DNA of 64,000 bases, taken from Druceiella hillmani. Lineage: Eukaryota > Arthropoda > Insecta > Lepidoptera > Hepialidae. The position numbers and the translations under genes were made by a program. Of this stretch, positions 12,501 to 24,640 are shown piece by piece. The number at the start of each line of letters is the position of its first letter. Position 1 is the first letter of the stretch. The DNA lies in assembly GCA_039881145.1 (NCBI GenBank), contig JAYKKI010000005.1, positions 29,241,001 through 29,305,000 of the forward strand. The letters are read 5' to 3'. The notes beneath the pieces were generated by a model. It was given only the letters and a program-made list of their open reading frames with translations, made no database searches and had not been told where the DNA came from.

Positions 12501-13430
12501 ATTTGTTAATTGTTTAAATATAAATTACTTCGTTAAACTTACCTTCATAAATTAAAGGAATATATATAACTAAGTGATTTGTTTTATGGTTGTCACAGAA
12601 ATATTAGACAATATGTTCATACAGTGGAAAAAAAAATAATATGTTATGAACAATTTAACAGATATATCACTAACTCTTAAATGTTCAATTTTCATACGAG
12701 TATGTAAAAACGTTTGCATAGAACCCTCATATTTTAATTTGTACTTGTTTTATTTTACCTATTTCAGTTTGCACCTTTTTCCATATTATTAATTTTTTTG
12801 TGCTTTATAAAAAGCTCGGTATGTAAGTAGCAACAATGCCTGTAAATTCCTATCGTCACATATAGCAGGACTTTAAGAACTAAATAGAACTGTCAAAATA
12901 TAGGATATTAAGAGTAGCTATACCTACAATTTCGTTCGCCTGTAATTTCGAATTGTTTTTTAGTTTCTTTTTTTCTTATATATGTCTCAATATTTACTAT
13001 TACCACACCATATGTCTGTCCAGTAAATTTTACGTGATACTTGCTCAAATTAACATACATACAGACAGATAAAAATTCTATATACAGTTTTATTATCTGT
13101 TTAAAATAGAGTGCGATTGTAAACAGAAACGAAATTTTAGCCGAGTTAATTGGACTCGTCCAGAGCAGGTGGGTTTAATTGGATTTCTAACGAGCAAGTA
13201 ACGGGCAAATGTTATTAACTGGCTATCTAACATGCAAGTGGTATTAATTAAATCTCTAATGAGCAAATGGTGTTAACGGGTTGTCTAATAAATGAAAGAG
13301 TTAACCACTTTCATGAATATTAGAGCTGTTTAAATTTCCGCGTTCTGTGATTAATTCTGAATTTAAACCGCTTCCGACGAGTAATAATAAAGCAGTGACA
13401 AAATTTAAATTTATGACATTAATTTATAAC
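9600..13430 (+). repeat. Inverted duplication, arm 1 (partner 50250-56252)
   Basis: Segments along this arm match the reverse complement of 50250-56252 in collinear order. Anchors: 9604-9790 with 56090-56252; 10060-10160 with 55520-55610 (sharing GTAATTTCACTTTAAACGAA); 10380-10480 with 55190-55300; 10770-10820 with 54880-54930; 10920-11020 with 54680-54780 (sharing GGGGTTGCTTA/AGGGTTGCTTA); 11077-11135 with 54420-54482; 12195-12255 with 52110-52185 (sharing CTTAGAGTAA-CAAC); 13115-13425 with 50255-50565. The copies are well diverged with many indels. It may be an old segmental duplication or two copies of one long mobile element. No protein-coding remnant is recognised inside it. Confidence 0.75.
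13140..13300 (+). repeat. Degenerate ~30-bp subrepeats in arm 1
   Basis: Within the duplication arm, a motif resembling TTAATTGGATCTCTAACGAG, followed by CAA and a GT/AT-rich spacer, recurs about five times. The equivalent block lies in reverse at 50395-50540. Confidence 0.7.
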
Positions 13431-16089
<2,659 letters not shown>

Positions 16090-16400
16090 ATATCAACATT
16101 TCCGTGAAACGTCGTCCGTGCTACTACCACTGTGAAAGAAATCCAAAGAAAATTATATCGTCGTCATCTCGACGCCCCACCCTCCAATTTGTATGACGTC
16201 ACGTGACAAATTGACGGCGAATCCGGTATTTCTTGTGTGCGTGTTTCTTGTTAAAATAAAATAAGTTCTACATACGTGGCTGCTATCACATGTCACAATT
16301 GTGGCTTCAGTATGTTGAACGTTTGCATATTTTATGAGAAATGTTCATAAGGTTTAGATATTTATCTTACACATATTTTAAAGCTGTGTTAAGATTAGGG
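16090..16400 (+). repeat. CpG-rich dispersed repeat D, copy 1
   Basis: This segment aligns by eye with 19125-19360 in the same orientation. Shared landmarks include AT(G/C)ACGTCACG followed by GGCG(A/C)ATCCG, then a TACGTG(G/A)CT block, then (C/G)ATGTCA. It is markedly richer in CpG than its surroundings. That pattern fits the 5' or regulatory end of a mobile element, or duplicated regulatory DNA. No open frame is convincing. Confidence 0.6.
16194..16206. promoter_or_regulatory. Overlapping CRE-like and E-box-like palindromes
   Basis: TGACGTCA (16194-16201, the full cAMP-response-element palindrome) overlaps TCACGTGA (16199-16206, a CACGTG E-box with symmetric flanks). This is the best-formed regulatory motif combination in the window. 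In the related repeat at 19.1 kb the corresponding bases are ATCACGTCACGGG, where both palindromes are degraded. Actual binding is unproven. Confidence 0.4.
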
Positions 16401-16719
16401 GTACTCGATTTAATTATTGATATGGAAGAAATGTACAACTTAGTGTATCGCCCTTAGAAACATTGATCTTTTCACTGAAATTTATCACATTATTCTATAT
16501 ACTATTTGTATTCGACGCATCGATTTATTAATTATATAATTTTGAAAAAAAAATTAGCGAAATTGCTTTACAAGTATCGTTGATATATCGATAAACAATT
16601 ATTTCAAGTATAGAATATTTTAAAAAGAAGCTTCAGCAATTTTATTATTATTAATGCCATATAACCGTTTACAGTGAGTACGTGACCTTTTGTTGAGTCA
16701 ACGTAGTCTTTCCTTAAGA
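16401..16719. other. AT-rich DNA, nothing recognised
   Basis: No supportable feature. Confidence 0.4.
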
Positions 16720-16945
16720 TAAGAGGGGGAAGAAGTGGGCTATTTGTAAAGATATTATCTATCTTTACAAATGGCCCACATGAAGATGTTGTCATATAAT
16801 GAAATCTGGGTCGTGATTAAGAATTTAAATAAAGTAGAAATAACACCATATCACGTAGTTTCATTTAGTTTTGAATAAAAATTAAGCGATAATAGATTTC
16901 TACAAAATTAGCACCAAATACATTCAAAATATTTCATAGTTAAAT
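16720..16945 (+). mobile_element. Palindromic small element, copy D (left arm truncated)
   Basis: Carries the centre and right arm of the palindromic family best seen at 22227-22486. A hairpin centre (GTGGGCTATTTGTAAAGAT opposite its complement near 16758-16780) is followed by GAAGATGTTGT, AAAGTAGAAATAA, ATCACGTAGTTTCATTTA and then the family tail ATTTCTACAAAATTAGCACC ending near 16945. Only about 28 nt of the left arm remain, so this copy is truncated on that side. Confidence 0.8.
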
Positions 16946-19124
16946 AAAAACTATTAAAAATGATATATTAAAAATACTGAAAATTTCATAAAAATCTAAT
17001 TTTGAAAATAATGATAATTACCGTAAATTAAAAAAAAGCAAAGAAAAAATTGCGAGTAATATTCATGAAGAAAAAATCTGTAGGTTCCGATTTTTAAGTA
17101 ATTTTTGTAAAGATTTGGACGTAAGAGGTACATTGTATAATATACAAGATTTTGAACCTTAATATTTTGCAAAAAGGGATTACAAATTAAAATTTTTTCA
17201 GTTAAATTATGACCTTTCTAATTATATTGTAACTGGTGAGGTAATCAGAAAATTGCAATTATTTTGTAAATATTTGTGAGGAAAAGTGGTAAAATGTTTT
17301 TCTTTATATTTTGTATGCTATTAATCGATGTCCTCTTATAAAATATCAACTTATGTTCTTTTTTTCGTGACTGTAACGCATATAAACCTAAAACTGTAAT
17401 AATTGTAAGGCTTTGTTAGATGAACATAATGAAATTATAAGTTCCTCATTTCCTAAAAATGGTAATTTTTTTTAAATGTTATTATATATTCACATATCTT
17501 CCGATTACGTGAACAGATAAGAATGATATAGAAATTTAATATTTCTTAATAGTAACTCTTATGTTCTTTTTTTTTGTAAAATGTTCATCCGGACTGAAAG
17601 AATAGATTTCATGTGATACCAAGAAACAGACAAATAAAAGGATCCCGGTACGTACTATTATTTACCCTTCACACCTAATAATTTTTTTTATAATATTTTT
17701 ATTATACAGACATGCAAAATTTATAGTTTTGTTATATGAAAAGGTAACGATTTTTAAAATAATTTTTTAGATTATCACGACACCAACTTTCTTCTGTTTA
17801 AATTTTATTAACAATTACCTGCGAGTTATGGAAAAGAATAACATTCGGTCCAGTTCACCTTGACTTTGTCGATAATTTATAATTTTGATAAATTATAAAA
17901 AAAGAAACAAAAGATCTTTTAACAAAGTTTATGCAGGCTTTCCAAACGATTTCCCGGGTAACGAGGTAAATAACGACAAGAACGCGCTTTCACAAAAATT
18001 GAAATTCAGCTGGAGGAAAACTTCTTTCTCAAAATTGCAAATTTGCGTGTACGTGCAATTTCCCTTTCGGGAAATTTATTCGGAACCAGACATATAAAGC
18101 AGCAAAATAAAAATATTAGTAAGATATGGACGTTTCACTAGACGATAAATGATAAATGAAATTAAAATTAAGGGATTGTAGGTTTATAGTTTAAAGCAAT
18201 TCTTTTTAGTTGGATGGTTAGTGACTTCTACAAAGTTGCAGTTCGTGGAAAAATTAGTGGAAAACCATTGTATCACGAATATCTACCATATATGTATCCT
18301 CGGCAATTCTAATTGATATTAGCTGATGATAGGTTGAGGCTGATGGAACTAATCTCTAAATTTTCACTTAACAAGTATTGTTATAATACTGATTGAAAAG
18401 GTATAACGAGGAAACCACGCAGTTTCGGGTTTCACCGAACTTTTAATAATGGTTTGGTGTAATAAAGTTAACGTTTCACAAAACCGATATATTAAATAGG
18501 TCAACATTCTCCTTAGCAGCAATTGGTTTTCATAGAAAGGTACGCTAACTGAACATCAAATCATTTCAAAAAGTGAAGAAATTCCATATGTTCAATTGAG
18601 GTTTTTATTTATTGGAAAGTCAAACTTTTAGCCACGAGGTAAATATATATGTAACAAATGGTGGTTAACTTGAAAAACAAACAGCTGGGTCTGAACTAAG
18701 TAAGGTAAGTGCTACATACTGAAAATATATGAAATTTATAGCTCAAGAAGCCGAGATTCAGTGACGCCCACAGCAACATACTGATTTCACAGTCAATTCA
18801 GTTTCTTTTCTCGCACATTGTAATATAACAAATGTTTAATGTTCAAACTATTTTGAGCAAAGAAATATAATTCTGATTCTGAATAGAGAAATGATATTAA
18901 TAATAATAATAATCATAATTGGCATATTGGATATGACTTGTAATAACGTAAAAAAGTACTGAAATACTGTTAGGGCAGAATATTTGCTGATAATTAAACA
19001 ATATAACAAGCAAAATCGCTTCTCTCATTGCATCGGGATAACATTTGTGAGCAAACAGATTACAGCCGAAAGTAAACAATTTTTCTATACGAGAAAATGT
19101 CAAAGAAAGTTAAAATCTTCGTCC
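16946..19124. other. AT-rich DNA, nothing recognised
   Basis: Includes a slightly GC-richer patch at 17930-18090 with a 70-codon frame (17885-18097) of unrecognised sequence, and a short AAT run at 18898-18911. No gene is supported. Confidence 0.45.
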
Positions 19125-19360
19125 TTGCGATATCGTAGTCTGCAATAAACTACGTCTATCACGTCACGGGAAAAACTGTGGCGCATCCGACACGTGCTGT
19201 TTGTAAATATTACCCAAAAGGGCATCTTCATCGTACGTGACTCTTGTCAGATGTCAAGTTAGGGTCTGAAGATTGTTGAGAGCTTGTGTGCTCTCTTCAA
19301 AATGAGTGTCTTCTTAGTGTCTGGTATAATTTTTAGCGATGAAATTTAGTAAAGATGTAT
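19125..19360 (+). repeat. CpG-rich dispersed repeat D, copy 2
   Basis: Direct-orientation relative of 16090-16400 (see that entry for shared blocks). A 43-codon minus-strand frame runs 19231 to 19100 across the repeat. In the other copy the corresponding frame is not conserved, so it is probably chance. A perfect 6-bp GAGAGC/GCTCTC foldback lies near 19278. Confidence 0.6.
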
Positions 19361-20078
19361 TAGAACATGTATTTTAGAATACTATAATATTTCGATTCAT
19401 TGACAAAACAATTTAAATATAACAGATAGTATTAGCCATTCCTTGAAATAATTTTCGTAGTTAATTAAATATAAATGATTTAAAAGAGTGAAAACATAGA
19501 ATATTTTTTGTAACATATGTTTTTGCTAAATACTGCTAGAACAGGTCTACTAAAAGCAATAATTTTTTGGTGCTCTCTGATTTTTCTACACGCATGTTTT
19601 TATTTATTTAGAATCATACGATTGAACTTCTAATATATTTGAAATTATTTTGATTGACATATGTAGTATAAAATTCCACGCTACTGTATCAAGAAGTTGA
19701 TAATGAAATCAGATTAAATAAATTTTGTGAGAGTAATTGGTTAAGCTTATATAATATTTATGCATAGCATTTTTAAGAAAAGTTTCTTTAGTAAAATTAT
19801 TTTGACATATTTTTAAATACGTCCAATTGGTTAAATAAAAGAAAGTACTAGAGAAAATTATTTGTTTTCCAATAATTTCTAATATAGTTATATTTTTATC
19901 CTGTTCATACTGAGTCTTACGAGATTGAGGCTTATAGGTTTTTACTACGCATGAATTTGCATAAGAAATTACTCAATTTATGCAACGTTTTAGTAGTAAA
20001 GACGTAGTTGCTTAGATTTATTACTTTTTTATTATCCACGAAGAAACGGAGGAGGTATATGCGTTTAGGGTGTGAGGT
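19361..20078. other. AT-rich DNA, nothing recognised
   Basis: No supportable feature. A 120-codon minus-strand frame at 19932-20294 has no recognisable motif. Confidence 0.45.
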
Positions 20079-20100
20079 TGTTTGTTTGTTTGTTTGTTTA
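20079..20100. repeat. (GTTT)n microsatellite
   Basis: Five GTTT/TTTG units in tandem. Confidence 0.9.
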
Positions 20101-21438
20101 CTTTTTCGGATTTTTTTTTGAACAGTTAAAGACTGCCTATATTTTACCGCGCACCTACTATCACACAGATATGGGCCTCCAGTTAATTTGGTACTACCGC
20201 TATGATACAGTAAACGCCTCCATTCCGTTCGGAAATAAAAATATTTCGTTTTATATGCATATCGAGAATATCTATATAGATATAGAGATGACAATTCTTA
20301 CTAGAATTTGACTCAAAGACATTACAATTCCGGTTATGACCTGATCATAAAAGGCAAATGTTGCAAAATGCAACAACTTATCGATTTATTGAGGCAAATG
20401 CTTGAAATTTCTATTTTAGGTAAACACAAATGAATATATGAATAAATTATACTAATTTATACTTATGCCTTTTGAAGATTAATTTTGCATGGTATTTAAA
20501 TTTTATTATACGTATTAATAATATATACAGAATGATGAAAATTTGAAGCAACAAATTTTAAAGTGAGATCCAATTAACTGACGCTTTTGCTCCCCTATCC
20601 CGTTTGCATTACTTCCGCATTGGCCGCTTACTAATGCCCACTGCGTGTCATTATTTTACAAATATAGGCTATGAGTATTGCTGTGTTTCGCTTCTTTAAA
20701 TGAAGTAAGTGAATAGTTTATGCTAACTTCTGGCAACATGTTTGTTTACAAATCACGAAAAAATAAAGATAAAAATAGTTCAACGTGACATCGCGAAGAG
20801 GAGTTTAAAAATCTACATGAAAGGAAATCGAGAAAATCACTAAAGAAATAATATTTGATAGAAAAAATATGAGAAAATCACAAAGCTACGAGCCTCCTTC
20901 TAATGAAAAAATTAAATTTACATTTGCTGTGGGCAGAGAAGGTAATACTTTTTATCACTTCGCTATACGAAATCAAGATAATTCGAAATTCAAACAATTC
21001 TTGCATAATTTTGCTCTTATTTCCGATTCCTGCTAACTTCAAGCTTGCTTTGAGCTCTCAATGCAATACGCATATATATGATTATCGATGGTGTCTCTAG
21101 TACCCCTTGGCGAGACGATCGTACCTCTATGATAAAAATTAAGAAAGAATGTGTTTATAGTGTTGGCCGAAGCATAGAAAGCAACGTTAAGAGGATAGGA
21201 TACAAAATTCCGTTCATTGTCATTACTCAAATCATCGCAATGTAATAAAATTTTCAAAACAATTTTTTATATGAAAACAAGGGTTTAATTTATTACTACT
21301 AGCCAGGTGCTTAGTTAATTGACTAGTTTAAAAACAAAATCTATTTTTCAATAAACACGCATAGAAATAGTTTATTATTAGTTTTATTTCCTACGTTTAC
21401 CACGTTGCTAACAAAGCGTAATGAATATTTCTTTTAAT
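20101..21438. other. Non-coding DNA, nothing recognised
   Basis: A moderately GC-richer patch lies at 20570-20680. No repeat partner or gene was found by eye. Confidence 0.4.
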
Positions 21439-22622
21439 AACCAACTTCAAAGAAAGTAGGTCAATAACAATAAAAAAATAATGAACTCAAAGTACATAAT
21501 GAACTAAACTACTTTTTTTACAATAAATAAATAAGTTACTTATTTCCGAAGTCGTCTAGCACTGTCGACCAACTTTAACCAATTTATAATTTTACCTACA
21601 CTTTTAATGTACTCGCAGTAAGAAATAGATTCATAAAGGGGCGCATTTATAACATACAATTTTGCATTTAAGTTGATTGACGGTGCTGACACCGACTAAA
21701 AAAATTAATAACTTAGTTAGATTGTATTTTGAATACATAGGGCCCTAGTTTGGGTTCATTATTTGTTACTTTAGATTAACTGTTTTTTTAAAAAACAATT
21801 TTATTTGGAATTTTTAGGGAATTTTTAGTATTAATCATCACACCATACCTAATATTAAATTATTTTCTTTCCCAGAATATTGCGTAATTATTATATAGTC
21901 GCGGGCCTAAAGCTCGTATAAAGATAATTTCCGCTTTGTCTAAAGTTGGTTATTGCTAATTAATAAAGTTATTTTGGAAAGTACTAGGGGCAAATATCTT
22001 GAATCGCGGTTCATTTATTACATTCGGTTAAATAGTTCCATTGTTCACCTCCAGAACGCATCATGAGACTCCGATATGGTAGATGGTGCAGTTATTTTGC
22101 GAAGTAAAATCTACCAGTAGCAATTATCTTTTTAATCACAGTTGATTTAGTATCATTAAGGAGTTCTACTTTTCATTTACGGATCTCTTAAACAAATTAT
22201 CATCACATTTACATAGAATAATTTTGAATATATTTGGCGTTAATTTTGTAGAAATTCATTATTCGCAATTAAATGAAACTACGTGATGTAGTATTATTTC
22301 TACTATCTTTAATGTCTTTACCACGACCTAGGTTTCGTTGTATTACATCTTCAGGTGGGATATTAGCAAAGATATCTTTGCTAATATCCCACCTGAAGAT
22401 GTTGTAATACAACGAAACCTAGGTAGTGGTAAAGACATTAAAGATAGTAGAAATAATACTACATCACGTAGTTTCATTTAATTGCGTAGAATAATTTTGC
22501 TAGTAAATTCTATCAAAAAAAGAATCACACAAATCGGTCCATAAATCTCGGAAAAATCGGTGTATATACATTAAAAAAAACACGCGTCGAACATGTAATT
22601 TTCTCCTTTTTTGAAGTAGGTT
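21439..22622 (-). mobile_element. Composite inverted-repeat element, copy 2, with nested insertion
   Basis: The ends are inverted: AACCAACTTCAAAGAAAGTA at 21439 and the reverse of a CTACTTCAAAAAAGGAG end finishing at about 22622. Read on the minus strand it matches 52421-53880 throughout: the AAAAAAGGAG end, a GATGATNATTTGTTTAA block, two ~130-bp internal units (22190 down to about 21970), a CCAACTTTAGAC block, AAAAATTCCAAATAAAA, and an internal GATTCATAAAGG core flanked by GGTG(C/T)CAGCA-type inverted segments. No coding capacity is seen, so it is non-autonomous. From memory, ACCGACTTCAAAAAAGG-like repeats are common in insect genomes; a library search would confirm this. A 260-bp palindromic element is inserted at 22227-22486. 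Confidence 0.8.
22227..22486 (-). mobile_element. Palindromic small element, copy A (full length, 13-bp target duplication)
   Basis: A near-perfect palindrome of 223 bp (22264-22486, centre GATATC at 22371-22376, one 3-nt gap and few mismatches) with an extra unpaired ~37-bp tail at 22227-22263. The direct repeat TAGAATAATTTTG flanks it at 22214-22226 and 22487-22499, a 13-bp target-site duplication. The tail (reverse complement begins AATGAATTTCTACAAAATTA) recurs on one side of copies B, C and D, which fixes the orientation of the family. Transcripts would fold into a hairpin of about 110 bp. It has no coding capacity. Confidence 0.9.
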
Positions 22623-23009
22623 AAAAATGTCACAAAATACGGCATAATGATGACAGAGGATTTATTTATTTAGTTTTAATGTATGTGTCATGTCAGGAGG
22701 ATCGAATATATTGAAATATATATTTAAAATTGCCGCGTTCCTAAGTTGATTGAATTTATAAGCTAAAATTGAAGATTGTCTGTGCTCCTCCTCGCTTGTC
22801 TATGGTTGTCACTTACCCAGTAGTGTACTCCAAAAAAATTAATAAATGGTTTACAAAATGATTTACTTTTTATGGACCCAATACACTTAATCTAATTGAA
22901 TAAATAACACCCTGTTTTGTTGTTATCCATTACATATAAATACAAACGTTTGGGTTATAAAAATTCGGTCGTGGGTCAGCAAACTGATAGGACCTAACCT
23001 CCCTCATGG
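22623..23009. other. Sequence upstream of copia remnant, unassigned
   Basis: May include decayed copia leader or LTR sequence, but no LTR, primer-binding site or terminal TG...CA pair can be identified. Confidence 0.35.
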
Positions 23010-23945
23010 GACGTGTTGTTTTGGATGTGAAAGTTTTGACTTAATTGGATGCGATAACTATAATACATGCCGGTTTGTTGTTCAAACGTATCTCCAACCA
23101 TCATTTCTCGACTTGTGGTGTTACATTGAAAAAAACGGTGACGTTTTTCCGAAGCTTGGCATAAAAGCAAAGGCCAAAATAAATTTATTGATTGATCCAG
23201 TCAATTACATGTGTATTCAAAACACAAAAACGGCGAAAGAATCTGGATAAACTCTTGATGATAAAGATCTCTTGATGATAAAGATCTCTTGATGATCTTG
23301 ATGTATAGTTTACTAGAAGTAATGACTGTAAAATCTTTGTAAAGCGACGAATTAGGAAGTTGCGACAGGCAGTTAACAACATGTACAAGCTTTTGATGAA
23401 CAGTGTCCCAACATACATAGGTAAGACAAATGGAAGTGATCATTGCTTATAGCAACAGAGAATGGCCCATCTAAACATATTTGATTTGTGCAAGCTTGTA
23501 AATTATTCAGGAGGAGCAAAGCTGACTGAAAATAAAACTAATATGGAATGTGAATTTTATCAGTCAACCCAATGACCTTTCCCAAGAGAAGATTCTCGGA
23601 AACAGTCAAAAACCTCTAGAATTATTGCGCTTTGATGTTTATGGGCCACGGGAAGTAAAATCAATAGATAGAACCCAATATTTTCTTAAATTTGTTAATG
23701 ATTACCCCAGGGAAGTATTTGTCTCTTACCCTAATAATAAACATGAGATATTTACTAAATTTTATCAAGTTCATATATTTTTTAAGATATTTACTAATTT
23801 ACAGTTCAGAAAATTAGGGAGATTACCTAAGGGACGAATTCAAAAATATTCAGTTAGGAACTTTTAATCCATATAATCTGCAGCAGACAATTTATTAGAA
23901 CGCATGAACCGCGTCTTGACAGCGAGAGCTTTCTGTGTGTTAATA
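23010..23945 (+). pseudogene. Ty1/copia-type gag-integrase remnant
   Basis: Fragments of a copia gag-pol reading frame survive in three frames. From 23053 a gag block reads DNYNTCRFVVQTYL and, after a frameshift, AKAKINLLIDPVNY and CIQNTKTAKE near 23170-23240, as in copia gag proteins. From 23455 RMAHLN and DLCKLVNYSGG mark the GAG-pre-integrase zinc-binding domain. From about 23600 an integrase core follows: KPLELL, FDVYGP (first catalytic Asp kept), YFLKFVNDYPR, then LLERMNR near 23900 (position of the catalytic Glu). The second Asp motif has been lost at a frameshift near 23810. Protease is missing between gag and integrase, and reverse transcriptase/RNase H are absent, so this is a 3'-truncated, internally deleted copy. 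It is inactive. Confidence 0.85.
23252..23296 (+). repeat. 17-bp tandem repeat inside copia gag remnant
   Basis: CTCTTGATGATAAAGAT occurs twice in full and once as an 11-bp partial copy. Because 17 is not a multiple of three, it adds frameshifts to the already broken gag frame. Confidence 0.9.
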
Positions 23946-24505
23946 AATAGTAATTTGTAAAAATATTACTTTGGAGAAGTAATTGCAATAGCGGGAAGTA
24001 GCGAGAAGTAGTTGCAAATTTGATTTAGTATTAAAGAAACTGGTTTTGCAAATGATGCATTTGTTAAATATATTGCTATACCCTGACGAAACACGACTAA
24101 TTATTATAAATGCAGCCGTTCCCCTACTTCTGCTAGTCACTTTGACCAACGACCGGTGTAAACAAAGATAGTTGTTAGCCGCAGTTTTGTACCGAGTATC
24201 GTAATTTGAGTAGACAATTTAGATGTAAATGGCTCCTTTTGCGATGGCGCACATCATGTCACTGAACCAGCGTAAATGGAGAAAGTTAGCAATGATTCTG
24301 AACTAATGTTGAAAATGTTTCATTCAACTGGAAGAATGATTCATTTTACTAATACCAATATTAATTTTTCTTAGATGTAAAATCCACTGACCTTTATGGT
24401 TGAAATTTTTGGAAGATTGAAATACTTCATTGCTCTCCGGGTCACACAAAATTGAAGAAAATACCACTGTAGTTTTTTCTGGAAGAAAATTTCGTTAATG
24501 CATTT
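23946..24505. other. Non-coding DNA downstream of copia remnant
   Basis: A few GC-richer patches (around 24115-24260) are not assignable to copia RT or to any gene. Confidence 0.4.
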
Positions 24506-24509
24506 TATA

Positions 24510-24561
<52 letters not shown>

Positions 24562-24572
24562 TATATTTATAT

Positions 24573-24638
<66 letters not shown>

Positions 24639-24640
24639 TT
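24506..24640. repeat. (TA)n microsatellite
   Basis: Long interrupted TA repeat; the 71-codon frame across it is artefactual. Confidence 0.95.

Noticed and set aside
19100..19231. 43-codon minus-strand frame in CpG-rich repeat
   Set aside because: The frame is not maintained in the related copy at 16.2 kb.
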